Assembly: GCF_046707225.1 (NCBI RefSeq)
Contig: NZ_JBJKOP010000006.1
Coordinates: forward strand, 1 to 28,739
Source of the DNA: Caproicibacter sp046707225
GTDB taxonomy: Bacteria > Bacillota > Clostridia > Oscillospirales > Acutalibacteraceae
DNA length: 28,739 nucleotides
Reading direction: 5' to 3'
The notes below the pieces were generated by a model. The model was not told where the DNA came from and did not search any database. It worked only from the letters and a program-made list of their open reading frames with translations. Position 1 is the stretch's first letter, and each line of letters opens with the position of its first letter. Both the position numbers and the translations under genes were made by a program. Positions 28,635 to 28,739 of the stretch are shown piece after piece.

Positions 28635-28739
28635 CTGTTGAAAAGTCAGCGATTTCGATATTTTTGTTGAAAATTCTGCGAGATAAACGGTCAAACAGAC
28701 ACGGCAGTGCTAAGCTCCGCCTTTAAGCATCGCATAAAA

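Noticed and set aside
1..28739. tRNA or rRNA genes
   Set aside because: I saw no T-loop GGTTCRANTCC-like segment with a matching acceptor stem on either strand. A tRNAscan-SE run would settle it.

Overview
This window looks like the chromosome of a spore-forming, moderately high-G+C member of the class Clostridia, most like the Oscillospiraceae/Ruminococcaceae. The evidence is the hrcA-grpE-dnaK-dnaJ operon behind a perfect CIRCE operator, followed by hemW, lepA, spoIIP, gpr and rpsT, a lone spoVAE, Gram-positive ribosome binding sites, and several TTG or GTG starts. The family placement is an inference from gene content and order; no database search was possible.

Layout. 1-2.6 kb (minus strand): the 5' part of a membrane-anchored protein, a P1-family (S58) peptidase and a membrane-anchored C39-like cysteine protease. 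2.9-7.9 kb (minus): the heat-shock operon hrcA-grpE-dnaK-dnaJ, with a sigma-A promoter and CIRCE. 7.9-8.6 kb: a gene-free, structure-rich stretch that looks like a small-RNA locus. 8.6-11.9 kb (minus): lepA then hemW, separated by an array of 86-87 bp repeats. 12-13.3 kb: a possible remnant of a small membrane protein and a membrane protein broken by a one-base slip in a G run. 13.3-16.9 kb (minus): gpr, spoIIP, a small membrane protein and a Ser-rich two-TM protein, with two more copies of the repeat family. 16.9-17.6 kb (plus): rpsT and a 50-residue membrane protein. 17.6-19.2 kb: spoVAE (minus), a HAD phosphatase (plus) and a possible gene remnant. 19.3-22.8 kb (minus): a CpXC-domain protein and asnB, then a separately promoted SDR oxidoreductase. 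22.8-24.4 kb (plus): an acidic Cys-cluster protein directly abutting mnmA. 24.4-26.3 kb (minus): a more AT-rich pair of unrecognised genes behind a possible sigma-28-like promoter. 26.3-28.6 kb: a CDF metal transporter, a sugar O-acetyltransferase and a GNAT acetyltransferase, ending in what may be the edge of an insertion sequence.

The most distinctive features are non-coding. A dispersed family of tandem 86-87 bp, hairpin-rich repeats starts exactly at the TAG stop codon of lepA, spoIIP and gpr. A likely independent structured RNA gene with its own promoter and terminator lies between hrcA and hemW. The protein-coding content is mostly conserved housekeeping and sporulation functions; I did not see a defence system, CRISPR array, tRNA or rRNA.
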